This document shows positions 1 through 10,077 of a DNA stretch of 64,000 nucleotides, piece by piece; position 1 is the first letter of the stretch, and every line of letters begins with the position of its first letter. Under the pieces are notes generated by a model. That model was not told the DNA's origin and searched no databases. It was given only the letters and a program-made list of their open reading frames with translations. The DNA comes from Bacillota bacterium (GTDB taxonomy: Bacteria > Bacillota > Clostridia > Lachnospirales > Lachnospiraceae), in the NCBI GenBank assembly GCA_023439505.1, contig JAEXNR010000019.1:1-64000 (forward strand), in the 5' to 3' direction. Both the position numbers and the translations under genes were made by a program.

Positions 1-3000
1 GTGTCGGGGTTGGTGTCGGGGTCGGGGTCGGGGTTGGGGTCGGCGTATCCGGAGACTTCACCAAAGCTGCCAGTTCCTCCTTAACCTGTCCTTCGGCCAT
101 GATGGAAACAAAGTTACGTGCCACAGCCATATCTGCCTGCTTTTTGGTCTCAAGTGCCTTTTCTACGGCAGCCCGCGCGGCTGTTTCAATCATGGTATCA
201 TATTCACCTTCCTGGATCAGATACAGGTTGGTAAATAGGGTTGAATTTTTCAATTGCCCGCTCTCAACCTCAAATACCGATCTTCCGCCATCAGATTGTG
301 CTGAACTGTCAGACTCATTAAGCATAATGGATACGCCGATTCTGCCCTTCTCCAGCGCTGTTGCCGGATTCTTGATCACGGTATTAAATGGTATTTTTAA
401 ATCATATATTGTGGTTTTTGTTTCTTCATCCCTGGTAATCTTCGCGATGATATCCGTAACCGGAGCAGTCGGCGCAGAATTGCCTGTCGGCCTTGCCCAT
501 GCATGTACAATAACGTCACCATCATTATTCAGTGCAAAGCCCAGCTCATTACGGGTATTGCTGTTTGTCGCCGGATTGGTCAGATCAACGCCAAACTGAA
601 GACTGTCTTCTCTCCATATATTGCCGCCGGTCTGACTATTATACTGAACATCATCCCTGACAGTGATATATGCATATAAATTATTGTCATCCCAGGCATA
701 GCGAGCTTCTGCACTAAGATCCTGCGGACCATCTACTGCTCCCATGGTCACATAGTCCATGGTATCCATCGTATAGGCCGGTGCAGATGAACTCTTTGCC
801 GGATTAACTCCGTTGCTGGTGCTTACTTTCTCCGCATATGCTTCATCTAATTTGGTTGTATATGTGTATACTTTACCGTTTTCAAGACGGATTTCAAATG
901 TAATCAGTCCTGCCACATATTTGGGCAAATCCAGCGTTACGGATTCTCCAGATGCGAGCGCCTCAAATGCTACAGGAGAGAACTTTCCGGCATATTTTGC
1001 AGGTGAAGCTATGGTTATCGTTCCCGGTGAGGAAACTCTCCCCCCTACGTTATACCGGAATCCAAGCCGGTAACCTGCCGTGGTCTTATTCAAGCTGAAT
1101 ACGAATGGTGCCGACAGCATATCTGCTCCGTAAATTCCGTATGGATTGCCAGCCGGTGCTTTGGTCATAAGACTGGATGCGTAGAAATTATTGCTTAGCT
1201 CTATTGAGGTGCCACCATCCCGCAGCATTGCATATACATTATCATTCTGACCGTTCTTAGTCGGCTGGAAGTAGGAAGAGTATACATATGCTTTTCCTCC
1301 GCAGACATCTATACCGGGGTTATTACCCGGCAATTGGGTAAAGTTTGCCTGCTGGAAACGGACAATGCCGTTGTTAACCAATGCACCTGCTGTGGTAGGA
1401 CTTCCCCAGAAGGCACTATTAAACAGTACAAGCTCTGCATTGGGGTGTATTTTTGTTGTGTTCGCCGTGTCACCCATTCTAACATATGCTCTGTCAGGCT
1501 GTGTAGAGATATTCGTATTAACCAGTTCAGAGTTTATCGCGATTACTTTGGTATTCTCATCTGCGTCCTCCACATACAAGGCGTAGGTACAGCCGTCAGA
1601 TCCATGGCCTATCATCGTTATGTTCCCGGGGTATGCAAATTCACCGTTGCCCAGATCCCGCTTTAGGAAATGTATTCCGTAAACAGAACCGTAGACGAAA
1701 TTATTGAAGATTGTCTCATCCTCTACATCAGCAAATTTAAGTGCGCTGCAGTTACCCTGTACATACGCATACAAATCACCGCTTGGTTCCGGATAGCCCT
1801 GGCCGCCGGGACGTCTTAATGCATAATGCGGGTTAAACTGCATATTTCTTATAAATCCGCCTTCAGCGCCGCCGCCTACCCAAATGCCGGCTCTCAGGAG
1901 CGTCCCGCCCAAATAATCAACATAATGGCGGTCGGTTTTATAAGAGGCAAGGTCCACACCTTTATCTCCGATGGGGATTGTCAGATTAATTACATATACG
2001 CCGGCACCTTGTCCCTGAACCAGGAATGGGATTTCTGCCGGAGGAGAAGAAACATTCAAATCCATTTGTGCAATGTTAAGTCCTCTGATCCCGGCATTTT
2101 CTTTCAGTTGTATCAGAGATGCCCCGTCTTTTCCCAAAGCATCACCGGTATAGGTAGTGAAGATCGCCGTACCTCCACCCTGCGTATGGTGTTGTACATC
2201 CCAGGTTCCCCTCAGTTCAACACCTTCAGGGATGACTACAGGATGATTCAACCGATATCGTCCGCCGGGTAAATATACCGTACCACTTCCATAATTCGTC
2301 TTTACATAATCAAGCGCTTGCTGCAGCTGTTGGGAAATATCCGTAACAGGCGCATTTCCTGTCAGTGAACGAGGGAAATCCAGTCGCAGCACAATATTAG
2401 ATGCTGTTTTCGGATGTACGTCGATGTCAGTTTTTACATCCTTGGGAATTGGTTCAAACAGGTATTCCGGATCATTTACTTTCTGCACATTTGATCCGCC
2501 TCCGGCTACATCAAGACTTAAGCTGTCAATATGAGCAGCAAGATTTTCACTGTTGATGTCCAGATGATACCCGGAATTTACTGCTTTGAACAATCCAAAG
2601 CCGGTTGCAAGATTTACATGCTGATCCTGCTGTATAAAATTACTCTGGGTAACCAGTGCGGTACCTTTGTTAAGGAAATTCATCGCATAGTTACTGCCGT
2701 TTTTATCAAACGTACAATCCTCAAAGGAGATTACCCCTCCTCTGGCATTGCTTACAATCGGACCCTTAAATTGGACACCGTTAAATTGAAGCGAGGTATT
2801 GAAGCGTTCGTTGACATATAATGCCTGATCTCCTGCAAATTGTGAATTTGAGATGAGCAGACCAAAACCGTTGACGTTATCAACATAGATACCAGTTTTA
2901 CAGTCCTGCGTCTCCACTCCGTAAAATTGCGCATTCGGAGCTTCTTCACCACCTGGTTCCCTGCCGATCCACATACCCATCTTATAGCCTGAAACATTTA

Positions 3001-6000
3001 GGCCTGATACGTATTCCCAGTCAGAACGGTGCATCATAAACCCTACGGCATTTGATCTTGTATATGCCCTTGCATCCGAGAACTCCGGTGCACCGGCAAG
3101 TCCTGAATTCGCCCAGTATTTCGGGTCTATGTTTACATTTTCAATACGTCCGATGTCCGTACAGGTATGAACCACAATTCCCTTATATAACGCCGTCATG
3201 TTACTATTTAATATATAGTGCATCTCACTGGGCAAAGATATAAATCCGCCCCAGGCATTAACCAGTGTAACATTATCAAGTGTCGCGCTGTTTCCTGTTC
3301 TCTGATAGAAGGTCCACGGATAAGGAATTCCTTTGATTGTCTCCGTTTCTCCTGTCTTTTGTCCATCCTCTCCTCTTTTTTCCACAACGGTTTCGGCGGT
3401 AATATCCTGATTGGGATACCATACGGAAAGATTTGTCACACCGGTTCCCTGTTCCATGTCGATAAACCTGTCAGAAACATTGGCAACTTTTTTGCCGCCT
3501 GTTTGTGCTTCTCTGGCATCTGAGTCAACGTAGGTGTCATAATTTGCCGAGTTATGTCCTGCGTATACCGCCAGGATGGTTCCATCGATTTTACCGTCAT
3601 AATCAGTGGCATCCGGGTTATCCCATTCGCCGCGCAGCTGTACGCCGGCTCTTAGATTTAAGACCTGTTTATACTCATAAGTCGAGCTTCCTTTGGAATT
3701 TTGAACACTGACGGTACCGGTAGTTTCCGTACGGAATGCATAGGTTCCCGCCGGAATGTATACCACTCCGCCTCCGTCATAATACGCTGCGTCAATTGCC
3801 GCCTGGAAAGCTTCCCTGTTACAAAAGTCTGTTAGGCCTTCTGCAGTTGCCATCTCTTCGGTTTTTGCACCGAAAGCAAGTACATTAAAATCAGATATCG
3901 CCCAATCCTTGGCTGCATTTTTCTGAGCGATTGCCGTTCTGATATACTTCGCATAGTCATATCTTCCTGGAATCGTCAGTACGAAAGTTTTTGTTTTGAC
4001 TACCGGGTTCGTAACCGGCCCTCTTTTGACCGTGGCTGTAAGCGTTACAACACCGCCTTCATCCGGACGGGTTGCAGGAATTATGCCTGCGGCTGTCATA
4101 AGAGCGGGTGCATTGGTCGTCCAGGTAATATCCGTCATATTTTCTCCCATGGACGGAAGAACTAAGTTTGTTGTCACATTGCTCATTCCGCCATTGGCTT
4201 CGGAATCATTGACCCCTTTAATCAAATCCCATTTCAGCTTATTTAACATATCATCTACCGCTTCTTCGTCGGTTCCCGCACCGGTTCCCCGAACAATTAT
4301 TGAAAAGATCTTCTCTATCGGCTGTGCTGTGCCCCTGCTTATGACAGCCTTTAGCGTTACGTTTGTATTTTGCATTTGACGAACGACTGCACCGGTACTG
4401 CTGTCTATCACATCCTGATCAGTGGAGGTCCATACGATATTCGTCCTGTACCAGCCTGTTTCATTCAGGCTCAAATTCGTCTCGACCAGATCCTGTCTGG
4501 TATTTGTTCCCTTAATAGCATCCCAGGTCAGTGAGTTAGCGGCAAGTTGTACCGCTTCTTCATCCGTCGGTGGTATTTCTGTTATACGTATACTGCGTAT
4601 AATTGCACCTGCCGCATCGAAGCGAAGGTGAGCACCCTGGTTTTGCGCCCCGATTGCAAAATTGGTACCGCTCAGTATAACTTTTGATGTTACCCAGCTG
4701 CTGCCGGTTCCCGCCGGGGGAAGGCTGGCGGATCGATACGCTTCGTATCCGGAGAAATTGCCCGGGTATATGGTATTGTATTGCAAAGAAATACCGCCTG
4801 CGGCGCTCGGTCTCCAGTAGGTAACTTCAAGTTCGGCCTTATTCGTCTGGCTGAGTACTGTGTCATCCACAATGACATACATGAAGTTACCAATCTTCAT
4901 GCCCTTTACACCGCCGCCCTGCGCAGGTGTGTCTTCGGTCACTTGGGTATTGCCGTCCCCGACGAGGCTGATTCCTATTCCTCTGCCTTTTAGTCCCGGG
5001 TATGGACCTGCCGGGTCTCCTCCGTCCCCGTATCCGCTTCCGATTGCATCTACCGCCTCGAAGGTATTGGCATCATTAAAATCGATAACTACAGAAGAAA
5101 GTTCATTCATTCCGGCTGCAACAGTAAGATCAAACCTTACCTTAACCGGTGTCGCTTCCCCTTTTGTGACGGTCGCTGTAAGGGCTACCTCTTTATATTT
5201 TGTCTCATCACGGGTAACTTCACCGGTGGAAGTATTAATGATACCTGCAGGTGCAGCCGACCATGCGATTACCGTATCATTCGCACCTGTCGCCGGTAAT
5301 TTCAAAGCTGTTCTTACCTCGGACTGTACAGCATTCGATCCCCTGATTAAATCCCATGTCAGTTTTGCTGCCGCATCCGCTACAGATTGATTGTTATCAA
5401 GATACTTTATTTTCACTCTTGTATGAGTTCCCGCGAAAGGATATTGAGTATTTTGCTCAGCGCGGGCAAATATATAATATTCATTTGCAGTTTTTGGTAA
5501 TGAAGCAGAATAATTTCCTTCCGTTAACGTACCCGTCACCCAATCGCTGTCTGCCGGTGTACTGCCGGTTGTATTTGCTGCAAATTGCACAGCCTGACCG
5601 TTAACCGGAGCCGCTGCTGACAGCACAATAGCGGATTCTGTTTCGGAGGCAATTGCAGGAACAGGTCTGGCCGAAACACTGCTGTCCTGGAATCGCGGGT
5701 TCTTTATGTAGATATCTCCCTGAGGAGTGGAAGGCCACTGCATCTGTAATCTTCCGGCCTCGGTTGCATTCAAATTGGCAGGATTAAAGTTGTTTGGAGA
5801 ATTTGACGTTGATAACTGTGCGTAAACAGTAATCCATTCATTGGCATTTGCATTTCTGATCTCGCTGATATTAAGGTTGAGACGGGAATTCGTATCGATG
5901 TTATTACCGCCCACAGCCATTGCCAGCCAGTTGTTGCCATTCAGATTCAAAAGATCTGTGTGGGTGACATACATATCGAAGACAAAATATTGATTCGCAT

Positions 6001-7360
6001 AGGCCAGCAAATCCTGCCTGCCGTCGCTGCTGATAAACCGTGTGTCCCAAATACGTTCCGCGCCGGCACCGATTCTACCTGCTCCCAGCTTAAACGCGCT
6101 GTTCCCGTCAGGAGCGGTCGCGGTCGTTCCTTCATTTGAATTCGGAAAATAAGCAGCCATCCGGGCATTTACCGCTGCCGGAGCAGCTTTTACCGTCATG
6201 GTGATATCTTTTACCGCACTGGCACTGCCCTTGGTAATTGTCGCTGAGAGGGTTACCGTTTTATCCGCCTCTCTATCAAACAAACGATTTACAATTCCTG
6301 TATTACTAATGGCCTGATTATCCGAAGACCATGATACCTCTGTCGTATTCAACTCTGTCGGAAGAAGCAGCTGTGATGTTACATCCTCCTGTGAAGAATT
6401 GGCATTCTTAATGGTATCCCAGGTCAAAGACGCGGATGTCTCGTCCACCAGTGTCTGATTGTCAATTGTCATTACTGTAATTCTGGAAGATGCACCTGTA
6501 AATGGGTAGTCGGCGCTGGATTTCGCCCGTGCAAATACATAATAGGTATCTGCCGCAGGCAACTGGTCAAAGGTGTACTGATATCTGCCATCCCCCATCG
6601 TTCCATCCTCCCAGCCTGAGGCAGGGGCAGCCGTACTTTCACTTATGGCAAATTCCACAGATTGTCCGGTAGCCGGAGCATTTGCCGTAACAGTTTTCGT
6701 CCCTGTATCAAAGGAAGGAACTGCTGACGGTGACGCCGGAATACCTAACGCACTTTTCTGGAAGCGTGGATTTTTAATGAACACATCCGTGGCAGGCACA
6801 GCGGTACTCCATTGCAAGTGCATTGCAAGTCTGGTCACCTTGTCCAACCACTCGTCATTGAAATTACCGGCTACCGTACTGGATGAGGACAGTTTCACAT
6901 AGACTGTGGCCCAGGTTCCTGCAGCCGCATTCATGACACCGCTTAAATTAAGCTGGAGACGTGAATCATTGTTGAACTTATCACCGGAGGGATTGCTGTC
7001 GCTCACAATGACCAGCCAGTTATTCCCTTCCATGTTTTTAAAACCTTCACTTGGAATATACATCTCAAAGGCAAAATAACCGTCCTTGTAGGATGAGATA
7101 TCCTTCAAAGGCGCAACGCTTGGAGTGAAAAGGTTATCCCAGGGCCCCCCGCCTTTTGATGTGCCTGTATTTAATCTCCATGCAGTCTGTCCGTCCGGTG
7201 AGGTGGCTTCTGTGGCCGTATTACCGTCTGTCCCTGCGTTCACAGTCAAAAGATATACATTATCTTCCCATGCAGCTTTGGCTGTCGTACCTGGATCAAT
7301 CAGGCAAGTAAGCATTGATATCATAAGTAAAAATGCTGTTACTCGTCTTTTCCGTATCAT
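1..7360 (-). CDS. giant secreted multi-domain beta-helix polysaccharide lyase/hydrolase (3' end outside window)
   Basis: The minus-strand frame is open from ATG 7360-7358, with GGAGGA at 7366-7371, to base 2: at least 2453 residues without a stop. An N-terminal signal peptide (about residues 1-30) means export. Two similar carbohydrate-binding-like modules (about 33-205 and 397-563) each end in a KNPRFQ-type strand. Four atrophied bacterial Ig-like repeats (about 305-395, 655-745, 925-1025, 1027-1130) share a LTWDxIKG-type opening and a TxTxTKG-type strand. Two pectate-lyase-3-type right-handed beta-helices follow (about 1150-1630 and 1640-2090), each opening with an AAIDAAYYDGGG- or QQALDYVKTNYGSG-like segment and a VYIPAGTY/VYLPGGRY turn. 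A CBM9-like module (about 2177-2378) precedes a Thr-Pro linker that reaches the window edge, where an anchor would be expected. Which glycan it cuts cannot be read from sequence. It lies downstream of the ABC/esterase operon but behind a terminator, with its own promoter. Confidence 0.88.
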   Translation of the reverse strand, partial: MIRKRRVTAFLLMISMLTCLIDPGTTAKAAWEDNVYLLTVNAGTDGNTATEATSPDGQTAWRLNTGTSKGGGPWDNLFTPSVAPLKDISSYKDGYFAFEMYIPSEGFKNMEGNNWLVIVSDSNPSGDKFNNDSRLQLNLSGVMNAAAGTWATVYVKLSSSSTVAGNFNDEWLDKVTRLAMHLQWSTAVPATDVFIKNPRFQKSALGIPASPSAVPSFDTGTKTVTANAPATGQSVEFAISESTAAPASGWEDGTMGDGRYQYTFDQLPAADTYYVFARAKSSADYPFTGASSRITVMTIDNQTLVDETSASLTWDTIKNANSSQEDVTSQLLLPTELNTTEVSWSSDNQAISNTGIVNRLFDREADKTVTLSATITKGSASAVKDITMTVKAAPAAVNARMAAYFPNSNEGTTATAPDGNSAFKLGAGRIGAGAERIWDTRFISSDGRQDLLAYANQYFVFDMYVTHTDLLNLNGNNWLAMAVGGNNIDTNSRLNLNISEIRNANANEWITVYAQLSTSNSPNNFNPANLNATEAGRLQMQWPSTPQGDIYIKNPRFQDSSVSARPVPAIASETESAIVLSAAAPVNGQAVQFAANTTGSTPADSDWVTGTLTEGNYSASLPKTANEYYIFARAEQNTQYPFAGTHTRVKIKYLDNNQSVADAAAKLTWDLIRGSNAVQSEVRTALKLPATGANDTVIAWSAAPAGIINTSTGEVTRDETKYKEVALTATVTKGEATPVKVRFDLTVAAGMNELSSVVIDFNDANTFEAVDAIGSGYGDGGDPAGPYPGLKGRGIGISLVGDGNTQVTEDTPAQGGGVKGMKIGNFMYVIVDDTVLSQTNKAELEVTYWRPSAAGGISLQYNTIYPGNFSGYEAYRSASLPPAGTGSSWVTSKVILSGTNFAIGAQNQGAHLRFDAAGAIIRSIRITEIPPTDEEAVQLAANSLTWDAIKGTNTRQDLVETNLSLNETGWYRTNIVWTSTDQDVIDSSTGAVVRQMQNTNVTLKAVISRGTAQPIEKIFSIIVRGTGAGTDEEAVDDMLNKLKWDLIKGVNDSEANGGMSNVTTNLVLPSMGENMTDITWTTNAPALMTAAGIIPATRPDEGGVVTLTATVKRGPVTNPVVKTKTFVLTIPGRYDYAKYIRTAIAQKNAAKDWAISDFNVLAFGAKTEEMATAEGLTDFCNREAFQAAIDAAYYDGGGVVYIPAGTYAFRTETTGTVSVQNSKGSSTYEYKQVLNLRAGVQLRGEWDNPDATDYDGKIDGTILAVYAGHNSANYDTYVDSDAREAQTGGKKVANVSDRFIDMEQGTGVTNLSVWYPNQDITAETVVEKRGEDGQKTGETETIKGIPYPWTFYQRTGNSATLDNVTLVNAWGGFISLPSEMHYILNSNMTALYKGIVVHTCTDIGRIENVNIDPKYWANSGLAGAPEFSDARAYTRSNAVGFMMHRSDWEYVSGLNVSGYKMGMWIGREPGGEEAPNAQFYGVETQDCKTGIYVDNVNGFGLLISNSQFAGDQALYVNERFNTSLQFNGVQFKGPIVSNARGGVISFEDCTFDKNGSNYAMNFLNKGTALVTQSNFIQQDQHVNLATGFGLFKAVNSGYHLDINSENLAAHIDSLSLDVAGGGSNVQKVNDPEYLFEPIPKDVKTDIDVHPKTASNIVLRLDFPRSLTGNAPVTDISQQLQQALDYVKTNYGSGTVYLPGGRYRLNHPVVIPEGVELRGTWDVQHHTQGGGTAIFTTYTGDALGKDGASLIQLKENAGIRGLNIAQMDLNVSSPPAEIPFLVQGQGAGVYVINLTIPIGDKGVDLASYKTDRHYVDYLGGTLLRAGIWVGGGAEGGFIRNMQFNPHYALRRPGGQGYPEPSGDLYAYVQGNCSALKFADVEDETIFNNFVYGSVYGIHFLKRDLGNGEFAYPGNITMIGHGSDGCTYALYVEDADENTKVIAINSELVNTNISTQPDRAYVRMGDTANTTKIHPNAELVLFNSAFWGSPTTAGALVNNGIVRFQQANFTQLPGNNPGIDVCGGKAYVYSSYFQPTKNGQNDNVYAMLRDGGTSIELSNNFYASSLMTKAPAGNPYGIYGADMLSAPFVFSLNKTTAGYRLGFRYNVGGRVSSPGTITIASPAKYAGKFSPVAFEALASGESVTLDLPKYVAGLITFEIRLENGKVYTYTTKLDEAYAEKVSTSNGVNPAKSSSAPAYTMDTMDYVTMGAVDGPQDLSAEARYAWDDNNLYAYITVRDDVQYNSQTGGNIWREDSLQFGVDLTNPATNSNTRNELGFALNNDGDVIVHAWARPTGNSAPTAPVTDIIAKITRDEETKTTIYDLKIPFNTVIKNPATALEKGRIGVSIMLNESDSSAQSDGGRSVFEVESGQLKNSTLFTNLYLIQEGEYDTMIETAARAAVEKALETKKQADMAVARNFVSIMAEGQVKEELAALVKSPDTPTPTPTPTPTPTPT

Positions 7361-7404
7361 AATTATCCTCCTTTAAAATATTTGTAAAAAAAATAGCAAC
7401 CATT

Positions 7405-7546
7405 TGGTATATCATATTATGGCATGCTATGTTTGATATGTCAATCTATTTTATAGATTTTGCACAGAAATATATTTGTTTTCTTTATTTTTACAGCTAT
7501 TTTTTTCAATTTACTGGTTATATTATGCATTTTATTTGATATACCA
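7405..7546. promoter_or_regulatory. candidate operator pair TGGTATATCA / TGATATACCA
   Basis: TGGTATATCA at 7405-7414 and its exact reverse complement TGATATACCA at 7537-7546 lie about 132 bp apart. A two-mismatch relative (TTTGATATGTCA, 7432-7443) overlaps the -35 box. The first site covers the predicted transcription start of the giant lyase gene. This looks like a looped or multi-site operator; the binding protein is unknown. AT-richness of the region lowers confidence. Confidence 0.4.
7416..7444 (-). promoter_or_regulatory. sigma-A promoter of the giant lyase gene
   Basis: On the minus strand TTGACA (7444-7439) and CATAAT (7421-7416) are separated by exactly 17 bp. Transcription would start near 7409, giving a leader of about 50 nt that ends in the GGAGGA ribosome site. 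The remaining DNA between this promoter and the terminator at 7640 is AT-rich and shows no other gene. Confidence 0.75.
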
Positions 7547-7639
7547 TGTTAATTTTCACTATATATCAATCAAAATATGCCCAAAAAGTGTACCTTCCCT
7601 ATGAGCTTTTTCTATTACAAGATACTTCCGTCTTATATC

Positions 7640-7684
7640 AAAAAAAGACCCGCAAATCGACTTTTCCAGTCAATCTATGGGTCT
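7640..7684 (-). terminator. intrinsic terminator ending the esterase/MFS/BNR operon
   Basis: On the minus strand an AGACCC/GGGTCT stem, with partial pairing further in (GACTgg...aGTC), is followed by seven T residues (7646-7640). It lies about 60 bp past the BNR gene and isolates that operon from the giant lyase gene. Confidence 0.75.
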
Positions 7685-7745
7685 CTGATTTATGGCAGGA
7701 TCTATCCCGCAGAGCAATGGTTCATCGAAACGCGGTATCACGAAA

Positions 7746-8789
7746 TTATTCCGTAATTTTAACAACCACATGTTCAATAGCCGTATGGCGATGCATGTAG
7801 ATTACGTGAAGCAGTCCCTCCTTGTCACGGCACATTGCGGGCTGGCATTTATTGCCCGGCGGAGGTGCCAGTTCGATCAGGTTGCTCCAGCTCTTTCCTT
7901 CATCCGTCGTATATGCCAGTGATAACGGGCTGCGTTCATGCCAATCTGCTACCGGTGTATTATTGTATGCCATCAGGATGGTATTCCTGTCCCAGCTTAA
8001 AATGTCGATTTTACTCTCATTATTTAAGATACCGCTTGGGACGGGTTTCGTCCAGGTCTTTCCGCCATCCCTGCTCTCACACATATAGGAAGGAAGTGAA
8101 CCGATTCCGTCTCCCCATCCGGTGGATCCGGGACAGGTCCGGGTAAACATTCGAATCGTTCCATCCGGTCGCAGACAAAGTGCGGGTTCCCTGATCAGAT
8201 TGTTGTCATCTGCAGACAGTAATTCCCCCTGCTCCCAGGTTTCCCCATCATCATGGGAACGATAGATACGAACCGCGCCAAAGTACTTATCTTTTATTTC
8301 ACTGCTGGTGGAGGCAAACACAATGGTTCCATCCGGCAACAGAACACTGTCGTTGGAAGCATGTCCGCTTTGAATACCCGCAGGGACTGCAGGCTGCCAG
8401 GTACGGCCCCCATCCGTTGTTTTGCGCATCCAAAGCTCGTCACGCCCGTTGCACCAGGTAGTAAAATTCGTCTCTGTATCTAAGAACTTCGCATAAAGCA
8501 GTATGATCTCACCTTTTTTATTTTTGATAAAAACCGGATCATGACAGCAATAGCGGATATCACACCCTACCGCATCCGGATTGCTCCACTGATTTTTCCC
8601 GTATTCCAGAACAGAGACCCAGTCCTTTGCATCCCTGCCCATAGGATCCCCATTCCACTGCAGGAATCCCCCATTCCACACAGCAAGCAGATTACCGTTA
8701 TCCGCCATGGTCAAACTTGGCATATGATAACACTGGCGTTCATCAAACCATTCGACAACCCATTTTCTTTCTATTATTTCCGCTTTCAT
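7746..8789 (-). CDS. BNR/Asp-box beta-propeller, sialidase-like exo-glycosidase family
   Basis: This 347-residue protein belongs to the sialidase-like (BNR) propeller superfamily. Asp-boxes of S/T-x-D-x-G-x-T-W type are visible at about 124-131 (TTDGGRTW), 178-185 (SHDDGETW), 239-246 (SRDGGKTW) and 294-301 (TTDEGKSW). There is no signal peptide, so it should act in the cytoplasm on imported oligosaccharide. The start codon shares its A with the TAA stop of the MFS gene (TAATG), showing translational coupling. The fold also occurs in enzymes acting on uronic acids or rhamnose, so sialidase activity is not proven. It is the last gene of the operon, before the terminator at 7640-7684. Confidence 0.75.
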   Translation of the reverse strand: MKAEIIERKWVVEWFDERQCYHMPSLTMADNGNLLAVWNGGFLQWNGDPMGRDAKDWVSVLEYGKNQWSNPDAVGCDIRYCCHDPVFIKNKKGEIILLYAKFLDTETNFTTWCNGRDELWMRKTTDGGRTWQPAVPAGIQSGHASNDSVLLPDGTIVFASTSSEIKDKYFGAVRIYRSHDDGETWEQGELLSADDNNLIREPALCLRPDGTIRMFTRTCPGSTGWGDGIGSLPSYMCESRDGGKTWTKPVPSGILNNESKIDILSWDRNTILMAYNNTPVADWHERSPLSLAYTTDEGKSWSNLIELAPPPGNKCQPAMCRDKEGLLHVIYMHRHTAIEHVVVKITE

Positions 8790-10066
8790 TATATCTTTTC
8801 TCCTTTCTGCTTCGAGTTTAACAGCAACGATTTTTTACTGAATGCTGCTGTAGCAAACTGTGTAACTGATAAGATAAGAAGACTTACCATCTGTACCTTA
8901 AGTGAGGCTCCAAAGAAAAATCCCATCAGCAGAATAATTGCGATTCCGACGCTTCTACCCAATACCAGAACACATTCATTCACTGCAAACATCTCCGGAT
9001 GATGATCCTTCAATTCAGTAGTATCCTGCAGTCGATCCAAAAAATTAGAATAACTGGAGTTTTCAATTAATCCTGAAAAAAGTGAATTCAATATCGTAAA
9101 TACAAAGATCATGATTACATTAAGATGAAAGAGGCAAACCGCTGCCGCGCCGCTCAAAACCGCCACCGCCAAAAGCATATATTGCTGACGATTTTTTTGC
9201 GTCAGCAACCTGCTCATCAAAGTGAAGGATATTATGGAAACCAGTGCCGCCATAAAATTATTGACACCAATCAGCCATTCATTGCTAATCATCTGATACA
9301 AAATCACACTGAGAATAAATGTAAATACACCTTCCCGAATGCCTTTGCTGCCCTGTGCAAACATGGCGTAGCGCAGGGGCTTGTTCTGCCAGGTCAACAT
9401 AAGTGACGTAAGATATTTGGCCTGAACTCTCTCTTTGGCATGACTTCTCGGCAATCGGATTGCCAGAAAGACTGTTATAACGGATACAACAAATGCGATT
9501 GTAAAAACAATCAGATAGCCTCTGAGATCGCCGCCTTTTGTAATAATCCAGCCAGCAAGCAGGGGCGCCGTTAAATTAACCAGTGACATACAGATACTGA
9601 TAATGGCAATACCACTGTCCCGGTTTTTTACCTCCGTCGTATCTGACAGCAGGTTTCCGTACGCCAGCCAATAAAAGCCGTCCGATATCCCCATCAGTGA
9701 AGCAAGCATCAAATGATAATCGGATACATTCTTATGATTTGCCAAAAGCACTATAAGGATCAGGTATAATATATTATACCCGACAATTCCTGTGACCGCC
9801 ACAAAGCCCGGACTTTTCCGGTGCAATACCGGAGCAGCTGCCAGCATAGATATGGCCCCTGTCAAAAAAAACACCAAATTGTACATCATAACAACGTCAA
9901 TATCATTGCTCTCGCCAAGTAAAAGGGTATTAATAAACACACCCGGCAGCTTTACCGAGATCAGAAAACTGGTATGAACCAATAAAAAAGCATAGTATCC
10001 TGTTTGAAGTGTATCGCCTCCGATCACTTTCTTTAAGTATTTTATGGGATTTGTTTTAAATTGCAT
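8789..10066 (-). CDS. MFS transporter, probable glycoside or oligosaccharide permease
   Basis: A 425-residue hydrophobic protein with about twelve predicted membrane segments and a central charged loop (about 205-225, with PRSHAKERVQ) typical of major facilitator proteins. Its stop overlaps the ATG of the BNR propeller gene, and its start (AAGGATG ribosome site) follows the TIM-barrel hydrolase by 11 bp. Sitting between a hydrolase and a propeller enzyme in a saccharide operon, it most likely moves a mono- or disaccharide product. The substrate and direction of transport cannot be judged from sequence. Confidence 0.8.
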   Translation of the reverse strand: MQFKTNPIKYLKKVIGGDTLQTGYYAFLLVHTSFLISVKLPGVFINTLLLGESNDIDVVMMYNLVFFLTGAISMLAAAPVLHRKSPGFVAVTGIVGYNILYLILIVLLANHKNVSDYHLMLASLMGISDGFYWLAYGNLLSDTTEVKNRDSGIAIISICMSLVNLTAPLLAGWIITKGGDLRGYLIVFTIAFVVSVITVFLAIRLPRSHAKERVQAKYLTSLMLTWQNKPLRYAMFAQGSKGIREGVFTFILSVILYQMISNEWLIGVNNFMAALVSIISFTLMSRLLTQKNRQQYMLLAVAVLSGAAAVCLFHLNVIMIFVFTILNSLFSGLIENSSYSNFLDRLQDTTELKDHHPEMFAVNECVLVLGRSVGIAIILLMGFFFGASLKVQMVSLLILSVTQFATAAFSKKSLLLNSKQKGEKI

Positions 10067-10077
10067 ATTGACATCCT

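Noticed and set aside
1..60. G/T-rich short tandem repeat resembling a microsatellite or CRISPR edge
   Set aside because: In the minus-strand frame it reads alternating Thr-Pro and ends an open giant gene, so it is a coding linker.
99..7376. Many plus-strand open frames of 60-176 codons
   Set aside because: All lie opposite the single long minus-strand frame, lack good ribosome sites and show no domain pattern.
7746..8789. Firm assignment as a sialidase (nanH)
   Set aside because: Asp-boxes show the fold only; the arginine triad and FRIP motif could not be placed.
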